Origin: an uncultured Haloferula sp.
GTDB lineage: Bacteria; Verrucomicrobiota; Verrucomicrobiae; Verrucomicrobiales; Akkermansiaceae
DNA length: 15,822 nt
Direction of reading: 5' to 3'
NCBI GenBank assembly: GCA_946885645.1
Contig: CAMPGU010000071.1
Location: 1 to 15,822 of the forward strand
A program made the position numbers and the translations under genes. Below are positions 7,460 to 15,044 of the stretch, piece by piece (the first letter of the stretch is position 1; each line of letters opens with the position of its first letter). Under the pieces are notes generated by a model. That model did not search any database. It saw nothing but the letters and a program-made list of their open reading frames with translations, and had not been told where the DNA came from.

Positions 7460-8344
7460 ATGCGCCTGCCGTTCTCTACTCTTTTTGTTTCGCTCTTCCT
7501 TTCGGTCGAAGCCGCCGAACTGAAGGTCGCCTCGCTTCACCCTTTGATCGGGGATCTCGCCCGTCAGGTGGGAGGAGATCGGGTGGAAGTTGTGGATCTG
7601 ATCGGGAAAAACGGCGACCCGCATCATTTCGAGCCCGTCCAAGCGGATCTACAGAGGGCTGGCGACGCGTCGCTGTATCTCGCCTCCGGCATGGGCATGG
7701 AGAGCTATCTCGGTTCGCTCCGTGGTATCCTCGGCGACAAAGCGGAGATCGTGGAGATCGGCAAGGATCTGCCGTCCATCGAGGGCGCGTGCGAGGAGGA
7801 TCACGCCGGGCATGACCACGAGCACCACCACGAAATCGATCCCCACTGGTGGCACTCCATCGACCTTTTTCGCCGCGCGACGACCATCACCGCGGCGGTT
7901 TTCTCAAAAAAGGACCCTGCGGGTGCAGGTGTTTACGAGAAGAATGCCGCTGCTTACCGCGCTCAACTGGACGAACTCGAGCGCTGGACGCGCAGGGAAA
8001 TCTCCAAGATCCCCAAGTCCAAACGCCACCTCGCAACGGCACACGCGGCCTTCGGCTATTTCTGCAAGGATCACGGCTTCGAACCGATGCCGGTGCAAGG
8101 TCTGAACCGCGAACAGATGCCCGACGCCGTCAAACTGGCGTCCATTCTCGATGAATTGAAGGAGCACCAGGTCGGGGCTATTTTTCCGGAGAAGGAATCC
8201 AACCCCAAGATCCTGCAAGCGCTGACCGGGGACACGGGCATCAAGCTGGGCACACCTCTGATCGCTGACGGGTCCACGGCGGAAAGCTACCTCGCGATGA
8301 TGCGCCAGAATGTCGAAGCCATCGTCGAGGGGCTGGCGAAATAG
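7460..8344 (+). CDS. znuA: Zinc ABC transporter substrate-binding protein (ZnuA-like)
   Basis: A 294-residue cluster A-I solute-binding protein that would capture zinc (or manganese) outside the inner membrane and hand it to a permease. Residues 1-18 (MRLPFSTLFVSLFLSVEA) are a signal peptide, which fixes the start at the ATG at 7460 rather than the longer open frame from 7373. Likely metal ligands are the His of DPHHFEP (55/56), the His of DPHWWHS (near 129), H195 in TAHAAFGY and the acidic D270 near the end. A His-rich loop (HAGHDHEHHHE, about 115-125) is characteristic of zinc-specific members and argues against a manganese protein. No ABC permease or ATPase gene is adjacent: the next gene on this strand is a sensor kinase 111 bases downstream. 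The transporter partners must lie elsewhere, or this is a stand-alone binding protein. Confidence 0.92.
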   Translation: MRLPFSTLFVSLFLSVEAAELKVASLHPLIGDLARQVGGDRVEVVDLIGKNGDPHHFEPVQADLQRAGDASLYLASGMGMESYLGSLRGILGDKAEIVEIGKDLPSIEGACEEDHAGHDHEHHHEIDPHWWHSIDLFRRATTITAAVFSKKDPAGAGVYEKNAAAYRAQLDELERWTRREISKIPKSKRHLATAHAAFGYFCKDHGFEPMPVQGLNREQMPDAVKLASILDELKEHQVGAIFPEKESNPKILQALTGDTGIKLGTPLIADGSTAESYLAMMRQNVEAIVEGLAK

Positions 8345-8384
8345 ACCGCCGACGGCGCGGCGCACCGCTGGCGGGAGGCCTTGA

Positions 8385-8434
8385 AAGTCCGGGATAAAAT
8401 GATTGCCCGAATTTTTAAAATAAGTTAAGGACTT
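8385..8434. promoter_or_regulatory. A+T-rich leader with nested inverted repeats before the kinase gene
   Basis: In the 111-base gap before the sensor kinase, aagtcc (8385-8390) pairs with ggactt (8429-8434), and cggg (8390-8393) pairs with cccg (8406-8409) inside it, although base 8390 cannot be in both stems at once. The enclosed 8394-8428 is strongly A+T-rich, unlike the flanking genes. This is the natural place for the promoter of the two-component operon; I could not fix convincing -35/-10 boxes. It might also act as a weak terminator for the znuA-like gene. Confidence 0.3.
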
Positions 8435-8455
8435 CCTCGCTGTCGCCCGTAAATA

Positions 8456-10483
8456 ATGAAAATCAGACTCGAGAGGTTGCCCTACCTCTGTGTCGTCCTG
8501 CTCGCCCTGAACCTCCTGCTCCCCGCGTCGTCGTCTGCCGCTCAAGCAGCCCAGACGGCCAACCCGATCGGTCGGGTAGCCAGGCTGTTCAATCGCAAGC
8601 TGGCCGAGACCGAAAACGAAATCGACCGTCTGCAGACCCGTGCAGACAAACTCGCCGTCTTCGCGGAGAAGCCGCTCAAGGAGCGGATCGGATGGCGCTG
8701 CGGGCTTGAGGATGCAAAGGGTGGCGACCCTTTCGTCACCTTGGATCTCGGCCGGGAGCATCCCATCGACATGGTGTTTCTGGTTCCCGCCCAGCCCCAG
8801 GCGGGTGATACGAACGACCTTTTCCCCCGCCGTTTCAGGATCGAAGCCGCCATGGAGGCGGATTTCTCCGATGGCAGGCTCATCTATCGCACCGGAATGC
8901 TTCCCCAGGCATCGCCGGAAGGCTATCCGGTGCAGGTGACCGGGGACGGTCTTCCCGCCCGCCATGTGCGGTTCGTCCTGGAAGAGGGACACTGGCGCGG
9001 ATTGCGGGGGGTGGCCGCGTTGTCGGAGATCTTCGTGTTCGCGGATGAGAATCCGGTTTCACTCGGCGCGAAGGTGAGCACGCGCCAGTCGGTGGATATC
9101 CCCGGGATGTGGGAGCCGGAGTTCATCGTGGATGGCCGCACGCCGCTGGGGATCTGGCAAGGAGGCCTGTGGACCGCTTCGCACGGGGACTGTCTGGAGG
9201 TCCCTTCCGACAATCCCTACGTCGAGTGGGTGACGGATCTGGGTGCCGAGACCGAGGTGGAGCGGGTGATCCTTTTTCCCTACGCGCTGCCCGAACTCTC
9301 CGGGCCGGGTGTCATACCGCCGCGGCTGCGGGTGGAGCTCTCCTCCACCCCTGATTTCACCGACCCCCACTGCATCGCCTCCACCGGCGAGCAGGATCTA
9401 CCCGTGGATCTTACCACCCCCATCGTTCTTCCCGCCACGGGGCCGAAGGGACGGTATCTCCGCATTTGCTCGGAGAAGGCATGGCAGTTGGGTTCGCGGT
9501 ATCTGCAAGCGCTGGGCGAGATCCAAGTGTGGTGCGGGGCGCGGAATCTGGTCGCCGGCCGGGTCGTCACGGCCCGCCATGGCGGGATCGAGCAGCCTTC
9601 CGAGGAATTGACCGACGGATCGGGTGGCAGCGTGCCCATCATGCCGGTGCGCACTTGGCTGACGGAACTGGTGGAGCGCAATTACCTGCGCCGGCAGCTC
9701 GGCCTGTTGCAATCGTCCCAACGAACCATGGCTTCCGAGAGCGAGCTGAATACCACCTGGGGAGCCGCGATCGCCCTCGGCCTCACCTTCCTGATCCCTG
9801 TCGCCATTGTCGAACGCCGCCGCCTTGTTTCCCGCACCCAGCTCGACAAGCTGCGCAAGCGCATCGCCTCCGACTTGCACGACGACATCGGGAGCAATCT
9901 CGGCAGCATCTCCTTGATCGCGCGCTCGGCGAAACGCGATCTGGAGCGCCTCCAAGGTCCCGACGTCGTGGCGAACGACCTCGGTGAAGTCGAAACGATC
10001 GCCCGGGAAAGCTCGCTGGCCATGCGCGATATCGTGTGGCTGCTCGAGCGCCGGCAGGATACCATCGGAGATCTGGTCCAGCGCATGCGGGATTGCGCCG
10101 CACGCCTGCTACGCGAGATGGAGTACTCGCTCGTCTGCCGTTCCTCGAAGACCACGGCCAAGCTCACCCTCGATTCCAAGCGCCACCTGTTCCTCTTCTA
10201 CAAGGAGGCGCTTCACAATATCGTGAAGCATTCCAAGGCCACCCTCGTCACGGTGCGGCTCTACGACGCCCGCGACCGCCTGGTGATGGAAGTCAGCGAC
10301 AACGGCATCGGACTGCCCCGCAACGAGGAGGACCAGATGGCCGCCGTGAAAAAGCTGTCCGACCGCGCCCGGGTCTTGGAAGGTAACCTGCATGTGGAGT
10401 CCTCTCCCGGTGCCGGTACCACCCTGCGCCTTTCCGTGAAACGAACCAGCCTGATGGCTACCAAAGCTACCGCCAATGAGTGA
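8456..10483 (+). CDS. Membrane sensor histidine kinase with two discoidin-like sensory domains
   Basis: A 675-residue kinase of the NarX/DesK class (HisKA_3 plus HATPase). An N-terminal signal or anchor segment (residues 6-30, LCVVLLALNLLLP) is followed by a short helical stretch at about 43-70. Two beta-sandwich modules of the F5/8 C or galactose-binding type follow, about 75-195 (DPFVTLDLGREHPID) and 210-360 (VEWVTDLGAETEVERVILFP), placed outside the inner membrane. A single span lies at about 434-452 (TWGAAIALGLTFLIPVAI). Inside the cell, ASDLHDDIGSNLGSISLIAR carries the phospho-acceptor H475, the N box has N588 in EALHNIVKHSKA, the G1 box is DNGIGL at 615-620 and the G2 box is GAGTTLRL at 652-659, so it looks catalytically complete. 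It overlaps its response regulator by 8 bases. The paired outer domains suggest direct sensing of a carbohydrate or other extracellular ligand, which is inference. Confidence 0.93.
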   Translation: MKIRLERLPYLCVVLLALNLLLPASSSAAQAAQTANPIGRVARLFNRKLAETENEIDRLQTRADKLAVFAEKPLKERIGWRCGLEDAKGGDPFVTLDLGREHPIDMVFLVPAQPQAGDTNDLFPRRFRIEAAMEADFSDGRLIYRTGMLPQASPEGYPVQVTGDGLPARHVRFVLEEGHWRGLRGVAALSEIFVFADENPVSLGAKVSTRQSVDIPGMWEPEFIVDGRTPLGIWQGGLWTASHGDCLEVPSDNPYVEWVTDLGAETEVERVILFPYALPELSGPGVIPPRLRVELSSTPDFTDPHCIASTGEQDLPVDLTTPIVLPATGPKGRYLRICSEKAWQLGSRYLQALGEIQVWCGARNLVAGRVVTARHGGIEQPSEELTDGSGGSVPIMPVRTWLTELVERNYLRRQLGLLQSSQRTMASESELNTTWGAAIALGLTFLIPVAIVERRRLVSRTQLDKLRKRIASDLHDDIGSNLGSISLIARSAKRDLERLQGPDVVANDLGEVETIARESSLAMRDIVWLLERRQDTIGDLVQRMRDCAARLLREMEYSLVCRSSKTTAKLTLDSKRHLFLFYKEALHNIVKHSKATLVTVRLYDARDRLVMEVSDNGIGLPRNEEDQMAAVKKLSDRARVLEGNLHVESSPGAGTTLRLSVKRTSLMATKATANE

Positions 10484-11132
10484 TACAAGCAGCGCCCCGC
10501 TCCGGATCTGGATCCTCGAAGATCACGCGAATTTCGCGAAGCAGATCACCCGCCTGATCTCCGGTGAGGACGATCTGGTTTGCGAGAAGGCATTCTCGCA
10601 CCCGGACGATTTCTTCGCGGAACTCAATTACTGCTCCGCTCCGCCCGACCTGCTGATGCTCGACCTGGGCCTGCCCGGCAAGGACGGCCTTCAGGTCCTG
10701 CGTGAAGTGAAGGCCAAGGTGCCGGAGCAACGCATCGTCATCCTCACCTCCTTCGACGACCGCGAGCGCGTTTACCGCGCCATTTGCAACGGTGCTTCCG
10801 GCTATCTCCTGAAAACCGCCGATCCCGACGACATCCTCTCGGGTATCCGCGATGTCATGCGGGGCTCGGCCGCCCTGAGCAGCCCGATCGCCAACATGAT
10901 CCTGGAAGGCTTCGCCAAACACGGTCCGGTGGAGGAGACCGAGCCCCTCACCTCGCGCGAGGAAGAAGTGCTCCGCCTGCTGGTGAAGGGCTTCATCAAG
11001 AAGGAAATCGGCGATCAGCTCGACATTTCCCAGCACACCGTGGACATGCACCTGCGCAGCGTTTACCGGAAGCTCCACGTCCGGACCCAGACCGAAGCGG
11101 TCTCCAAGGCGCTACGCAAGGGCTTGGTGTAA
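10476..11132 (+). CDS. NarL/LuxR-family DNA-binding response regulator
   Basis: A 218-residue response regulator, cognate to the kinase with which it overlaps (ATGAGTGA shared by start and stop). The receiver domain (about 9-130) has the acidic pair E15/D16 in ILEDHANF, phospho-acceptor D63 in LLMLDLGLPGKDGL, T91 in ILTSF and K113 in YLLKTADPDD, so it should be phosphorylatable. The C-terminal LuxR helix-turn-helix (about 156-215) shows LTSREEEVLRLLVKG, EIGDQLDISQHTVDMHL and RSVYRKLHVRTQTEA. It presumably activates genes in answer to the outer-membrane-side signal detected by the kinase. Its targets are not evident; 37 bases separate it from the convergent regulator gene. Confidence 0.96.
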   Translation: MSDTSSAPLRIWILEDHANFAKQITRLISGEDDLVCEKAFSHPDDFFAELNYCSAPPDLLMLDLGLPGKDGLQVLREVKAKVPEQRIVILTSFDDRERVYRAICNGASGYLLKTADPDDILSGIRDVMRGSAALSSPIANMILEGFAKHGPVEETEPLTSREEEVLRLLVKGFIKKEIGDQLDISQHTVDMHLRSVYRKLHVRTQTEAVSKALRKGLV

Positions 11133-11169
11133 GAGCGGCTCTGTCCGCGGCCCGCCGCAACACCGTTCC

Positions 11170-12237
11170 CTAACGAAACGTCCCGCCGGGAACGAAATCC
11201 GGCAGCACTTTGACACGGGTGCACTTGCCGGTTCCGTTCCGGAGCACGTCGAGTAGCAGACCGATGATCTTCCGGCCGGTGCGCGCGCGGTCGATCCGGT
11301 AGCGCGCGATGCTCGGCACGGCGTGATCCAGGAAGGGATTATCCCACCCGCTGATGATCGCCGCGTCTTGGGGGATCCGCAGGCCCGCGTTCTGCAGATG
11401 CCCCAGGATCGTGATGCTGTGTTCCGCGCAGTTGGAAAAGAAGGCGGTCGGCCGCGGCCGGGTCACCAGCAAATGGTCGAGCGCCCGCCTGAGGCCCGCG
11501 ATTTCCGGCTGGTAAGGAGCGATGCAAGCCTCCGTTCCCAGACGCCGCGCTTCATCCGCGAAGGCGATGCTGCCCAAGCGGTCTCCCAGACTGGTGAACT
11601 CGGGGAGAAGGTATGCCATCCTGCGGTGCCCGCGGGCGTGGAAGAGACCCGCAGCATGACGGGCGCTAGCCTCGGTATCCGGATGGATGCTCGGCAGATT
11701 GATCTCCGGGTAGGCCGGGCCGACGATCACTCCAGGCTGGCCTCTGGCTGAGACCCACTTCTGAAGCGCATGGGTCGAGAAGAAGAGGACCCAGCCGGCT
11801 GTATCCGGCAGCAGGTCCAGCCTCCCGAATCCAGTGGGGCGGCGTGCGCTGAAAAGCTTCGGCTGGTGCTCGTACTCCACGCCGTAGCCGGCGGCACCGG
11901 CGCGTTCGCGCAGCTTGTCGAACATCACCAGATGTGCGGTATCCAGCGTCACCGGAGAGTAGGGCGTCAGGATGCGGATGATGCTGCCGCTGCGGGCCGG
12001 CGGCTGCCACGCGGGATGCAGGATCCGGTGGTGCCGGCCGCGTCCGCCGGGTTCCAGCCGCTTCTCGCGGACCAGTTGCGCGATCGACTTTCTCAGGGTG
12101 ACGCGGCTCACCTGGAAGTCCCGGCACAGGTCCGCTTCGCTAGGTAGTTCGGTGCCCCACCGCCCGGATGCGAGACCCTCGCGGAGACGTTCCGCCACCT
12201 GATCGGCGACCGAAGAGCGGATGACAGCTTCGCTCAT
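11170..12237 (-). CDS. GntR-LacI hybrid transcriptional regulator
   Basis: A 355-residue DNA-binding regulator with an N-terminal GntR-type winged helix (about 1-72: ELPSEADLCRDFQVSRVTLR and a following wing) and a C-terminal LacI/periplasmic-binding-like sensor domain (about 85-345). The latter is marked by AYLLPEFTSLGDR, the TAFFSNCAEHS stretch, RIPQDAAIISGWDNPFLDHA and the usual final ARTGRKIIGLLLDVL helix. The architecture is like AraR of Bacillus, which releases DNA upon binding a sugar, and is frequent in Verrucomicrobiota. The effector is probably a small carbohydrate but cannot be named. No divergent gene starts within the window upstream; the next plus-strand gene is 349 bases away. 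An inverted repeat lies 20 bases upstream of the ATG and may be an autoregulatory operator. It is convergent with the response regulator gene. Confidence 0.9.
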   Translation of the reverse strand: MSEAVIRSSVADQVAERLREGLASGRWGTELPSEADLCRDFQVSRVTLRKSIAQLVREKRLEPGGRGRHHRILHPAWQPPARSGSIIRILTPYSPVTLDTAHLVMFDKLRERAGAAGYGVEYEHQPKLFSARRPTGFGRLDLLPDTAGWVLFFSTHALQKWVSARGQPGVIVGPAYPEINLPSIHPDTEASARHAAGLFHARGHRRMAYLLPEFTSLGDRLGSIAFADEARRLGTEACIAPYQPEIAGLRRALDHLLVTRPRPTAFFSNCAEHSITILGHLQNAGLRIPQDAAIISGWDNPFLDHAVPSIARYRIDRARTGRKIIGLLLDVLRNGTGKCTRVKVLPDFVPGGTFR

Positions 12238-12257
12238 AATGCGCCGCGGACGATGGA

Positions 12258-12280
12258 GGTTGTATCGTAAAAATACAATC
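12258..12280. promoter_or_regulatory. Inverted repeat upstream of the GntR-LacI regulator, possible self-operator
   Basis: ttgtat (12260-12265) and atacaa (12273-12278) are perfect arms around cgtaaaa; the repeat extends by a further matched pair (g12258/c12280) after one mismatch. The centre is a sharp A+T island in GC-rich DNA and lies just upstream of the regulator's start on the minus strand, so it could be both promoter and operator. Dyad symmetry of this size fits a dimeric GntR winged-helix protein. Confidence 0.5.
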
Positions 12281-12517
12281 CGGGGGCGTGTCCGCGTCGT
12301 TGCGGCGGGGAGGCTGCAACGGGAATGTTCCCCTCATGGCTTATCTGCCCACATGTCTCGTTCTTCCGGGCCCGCTTCCCCCGGGGACTTCCTGGGTGCA
12401 CCACGGCGGGCACCGGTTTTACGAAGAGTGGATTCATTCTTCTGGAAAGCTCGCTCCGGCCCTTGGCCCGGGCACCGCGCGGTCGCCACGCCGCTCCCGC
12501 GCACCCTCCGGATCTCC

Positions 12518-12545
12518 GGGACCGTTTGTTAGATAAGACGGTCCC
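12518..12545. promoter_or_regulatory. 8-bp-arm hairpin in the leader of the lectin gene
   Basis: gggaccgt (12518-12525) and acggtccc (12538-12545) are exact reverse complements with the A+T-rich loop ttgttagataag. The structure ends 41 bases before the ATG of the secreted HExxH/ricin protein. No T run follows on the plus strand, so an mRNA leader hairpin or operator is more likely than a terminator. The rest of the 12238-12586 gap holds only the regulator-proximal repeat and GC-rich open frames without protein-like character. Confidence 0.45.
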
Positions 12546-12586
12546 CCCGCAGACGAAAACCAAAAACCACGACCTCACACGAACAT

Positions 12587-13528
12587 ATGAAGAAAACCCT
12601 GCTCCTCGCGATCGCGATGCTCGGCACGGTCATGTCCGGAAATGCGACATTGACCTGGTCATTTACCGGCAGCCCGCCCGCCACCGAAGCCGCCCAGATC
12701 ACCTCGGCCATGAATACCGCGGTGAACAATTACAACACCTGGGCCAATTACAGCGGGAACATCACCGTCGCCTACAATGCCGGGGTTCCTACCGCGCAAG
12801 CCAGCTATCAAGGCTGGATTGAATTCGGCGGCTCCCGTAGTGCCCGGGTGGCACAGCACGAGATGGCCCACTGGCTGGGAACCGGAACCTACGGAAACTG
12901 GAACGCCAACCGGAGCGGCAACACCTGGACCGGCGTGATTGCCACCACGAAGCTGAAATCCTACGACGGAGCTTCGGCGGTCCTGAGTGCCGATGCCCAG
13001 CATTGGTGGCCCTACGGCTGGAACCAGGACAACGAGGGCCCGGCGGATAAAAACATCGCGCTCGCCGGTGGCCTGCGCCGGGACATGGGCCTCAGCGATA
13101 CGTCCATCGGCGTGCCTCTGGGAACCTACAAGCTGCAGAACCGCGCCAGCGGCAAGATGCTCGACAACTATGGTGCCACCACCGACGGCGCCACCGTCCG
13201 CCAGCACGATAATAGCGGTAGCAACAACCAGCGCTGGCAGGTCACCCGCACCGGCAATTACTTCAAGCTCGTCTGCGTCACCGGTGGCAAGCGCCTGGAT
13301 ACCTTGGGCAATACGACCGATGGATCCTCGATCGGACAGTGGACCGACGGCGGCAGCTATAACCAGCAGTGGACATTCCAAGCCACCGACTCGGGCTACT
13401 ACAAGATCGTCAACCGGGCGAACGGCAAGTGCCTGGACACCGGCGGCCAAACCGCGAATGGCACCGTGATGCAAAACTGGGGCAGCGGCTCGAGCTACAA
13501 CCAGCAGTGGAAGTTCATCAAACCGTGA
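12587..13528 (+). CDS. Secreted HExxH protein with C-terminal ricin-type lectin domain
   Basis: A 313-residue exported protein. Residues 1-20 (MKKTLLLAIAMLGTVMSGNA) form a signal peptide. Residues about 21-170 carry a zincin-type motif, QHEMAHWLGTG with HExxH at 91-95, suggesting a zinc peptidase. The classical metzincin pattern HExxHxxGxxH is not complete: the position of the third His is T101. A downstream HWWPYGWNQDNEG stretch (139-151) could supply another ligand. Residues about 176-311 are a beta-trefoil with three repeats ending in QRW, QQW and QQW (QxW motif), each with a D-N/D-T-like sugar pocket segment such as KCLDTGG, so the lectin part is well supported. It probably anchors a catalytic domain to extracellular polysaccharide or glycoprotein. 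A stem-loop lies 10 bases after the stop. Confidence 0.85.
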   Translation: MKKTLLLAIAMLGTVMSGNATLTWSFTGSPPATEAAQITSAMNTAVNNYNTWANYSGNITVAYNAGVPTAQASYQGWIEFGGSRSARVAQHEMAHWLGTGTYGNWNANRSGNTWTGVIATTKLKSYDGASAVLSADAQHWWPYGWNQDNEGPADKNIALAGGLRRDMGLSDTSIGVPLGTYKLQNRASGKMLDNYGATTDGATVRQHDNSGSNNQRWQVTRTGNYFKLVCVTGGKRLDTLGNTTDGSSIGQWTDGGSYNQQWTFQATDSGYYKIVNRANGKCLDTGGQTANGTVMQNWGSGSSYNQQWKFIKP

Positions 13529-13538
13529 AACACTAAGG

Positions 13539-13570
13539 TTCCGCCCGGACCTCTCCCGAAAGGGGCGGAA
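13539..13570 (+). terminator. Stem-loop after the lectin gene
   Basis: ttccgccc (13539-13546) and gggcggaa (13563-13570) are perfect 8-bp arms with a 16-base loop, 10 bases after the stop. The stem can be lengthened by a G-T and a G-C pair. No T tract follows, so it is either an atypical terminator or an mRNA 3'-end stabilising hairpin. It separates the lectin gene from the next gene on the strand. Confidence 0.4.
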
Positions 13571-13642
13571 TCCCTTCCACGAAAGCATTAACCGGAGCAG
13601 GCCCCGCTTCAGATCGGGCGCCTGCTCCCCTTCCCCTCTTCC

Positions 13643-15034
13643 ATGAAAGCCTTCGTCCCACCTTATCTATCCCTGCCGCTCCTCGGCGTGCTTTGCGCTG
13701 TGTCCGGCTGGTGGCTCCGGGGAGCCACCGGGAGCGTGCCCGCCGCACCGGCGGAGTATTCCGGAATCCGTCCCGCGGATGCAGAGCGCCCGGAGACACG
13801 AACCTCATCCGTCCCGCGCGCGACATCGCCGCGAGGCATCGCCACTTCCCCGGGCACGGCACATCAGGACGGCGTCCGACGGGTGCAGACCACGGATCCT
13901 TCTGACATGCTCGCGATGCTCGAAGCCATTGGCGGGATGGTCCACATGAGTGACGAAGAGGCGCGCGCGGCATGGCTGGATCTCGCGCGGCGGACCCCCT
14001 CCCCCGGCTTCGGGAATTCCTTGAGCGTCCTCTACCTCTGGTCCCGTCTCACGCGCATGGGTGAGGACGTCGAGGTTCCCCCGGGCTGGGGCGCAGAGCA
14101 ATATCAACAGGCCATCGAAACGGAAAAGGCGCGCGGCAGGATGGCCGAACTCCGCAAGCGCATGGAATCGGGCGAAGGCCTTTCCGAAGCCGAAAGGCGG
14201 GTCGTGCTTACCGACACGGCACGCACCGATCCCCTGAAAGCCGTGGACCTGTGGTGTCTCTCCACGCGACCCGAGGACTACCGGAACGATGCAAAATGGC
14301 TCCTCGGAACCCTGTCCGATGCCGGCACACGCGAAGGGATCATGGAACGGATCCGGAAATGGCAAAGTGGCGGGAATGTCGCTGACGTTGTCTCCTTGCT
14401 GGCCAACCGCTGGATCGCCAGCGATCCGGCCGCGGTGGAGAAGTGGCTGCAGGAGCCCGCGCAAGCCGATATCAGGAGACCACTGATGGTCGAGGTCGCC
14501 AATGCGAGAGCCTTGGCGGAACCGGCCAGCGCGTGGGAGTGGAGCGAGAAGCTGAGCGGCTCCGAAAGGCTCCAGGCCCTCCGTACCGGTGCCATGCAGC
14601 TGGCCGTGCGCGATGCGGATCAAGGCATCAAGCTGATCGACGCCCTGGAGGACCCGGCGGAGCGCGAGACCGCGGTGAAGAACTTCGCCAACATCCTCGC
14701 CTCACGGGATTTCGACAAATGGCAGGCGTGGAGGGACAGCCTTCCCGCCGCGGAGCAGGCCATGGCGAATGAATCCGCCTTTACCCTATGGGTGAATATG
14801 GACGTGGAGCAGGCGGCCGGATGGCTGGGTAGCCGGCCGCAGGGAGAAGAGCGGGACGGGATGGTCGGCCAACTGGTCAACTACTATGCGGAACGGGATC
14901 CCGAGACCTGCTCCGACTGGATTCGCACGATCTCCGACAAGGCCCGCCGCAAGGAGGCGGCAGGAGCCGCGCTGAGCAACGTGGGGCCCTACGATATCGA
15001 GAAGATCCGCATCATTCTGGCCGCCGTGGACTGA
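13643..15034 (+). CDS. Membrane-anchored helical-repeat protein, unknown function
   Basis: I do not recognise a named family. The 463-residue product starts with a hydrophobic signal or anchor (FVPPYLSLPLLGVLCAVSGWW, split here only by its own basic start), followed by a low-complexity Pro/Ser/Thr/Arg linker to about residue 85. The rest is almost entirely amphipathic alpha-helix with recurring units of about 30-40 residues containing a D-P/A...A...W-L core, for example SDPAAVEKWLQE, AEPASAWEWSEK, MDVEQAAGWLG and RDPETCSDWIR. The pattern recalls TPR/HEAT-like solenoids that bind peptides, and similar proteins of unknown role are common in Verrucomicrobiota. It is likely exported or anchored with the solenoid outside the cytoplasm. 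No ribosome binding site is evident before the ATG at 13643. The stop is ten bases from the stop of the convergent isomerase gene. Confidence 0.75.
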   Translation: MKAFVPPYLSLPLLGVLCAVSGWWLRGATGSVPAAPAEYSGIRPADAERPETRTSSVPRATSPRGIATSPGTAHQDGVRRVQTTDPSDMLAMLEAIGGMVHMSDEEARAAWLDLARRTPSPGFGNSLSVLYLWSRLTRMGEDVEVPPGWGAEQYQQAIETEKARGRMAELRKRMESGEGLSEAERRVVLTDTARTDPLKAVDLWCLSTRPEDYRNDAKWLLGTLSDAGTREGIMERIRKWQSGGNVADVVSLLANRWIASDPAAVEKWLQEPAQADIRRPLMVEVANARALAEPASAWEWSEKLSGSERLQALRTGAMQLAVRDADQGIKLIDALEDPAERETAVKNFANILASRDFDKWQAWRDSLPAAEQAMANESAFTLWVNMDVEQAAGWLGSRPQGEERDGMVGQLVNYYAERDPETCSDWIRTISDKARRKEAAGAALSNVGPYDIEKIRIILAAVD

Positions 15035-15044
15035 CCCGGAAGCC

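Noticed and set aside
7904..8992. Minus-strand open frame of 362 codons across the znuA-like and kinase genes
   Set aside because: It spans two well-supported plus-strand genes and the gap between them, and its translation has no family features.
11136..11149. gcgg/ccgc hairpin after the response regulator gene as a terminator
   Set aside because: Only four pairs and no T tract; too weak to claim.
12221..12586. Short open frames on both strands between the GntR-LacI regulator and the lectin gene
   Set aside because: Pro/Arg/Gly-rich translations without secondary structure or motif, expected by chance in GC-rich DNA.
12659..13588. Minus-strand open frame of 309 codons opposite the lectin gene
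   Set aside because: Its repeats mirror the QxW repeats of the true gene on the other strand; signal peptide, HExxH and trefoil motifs favour the plus strand.
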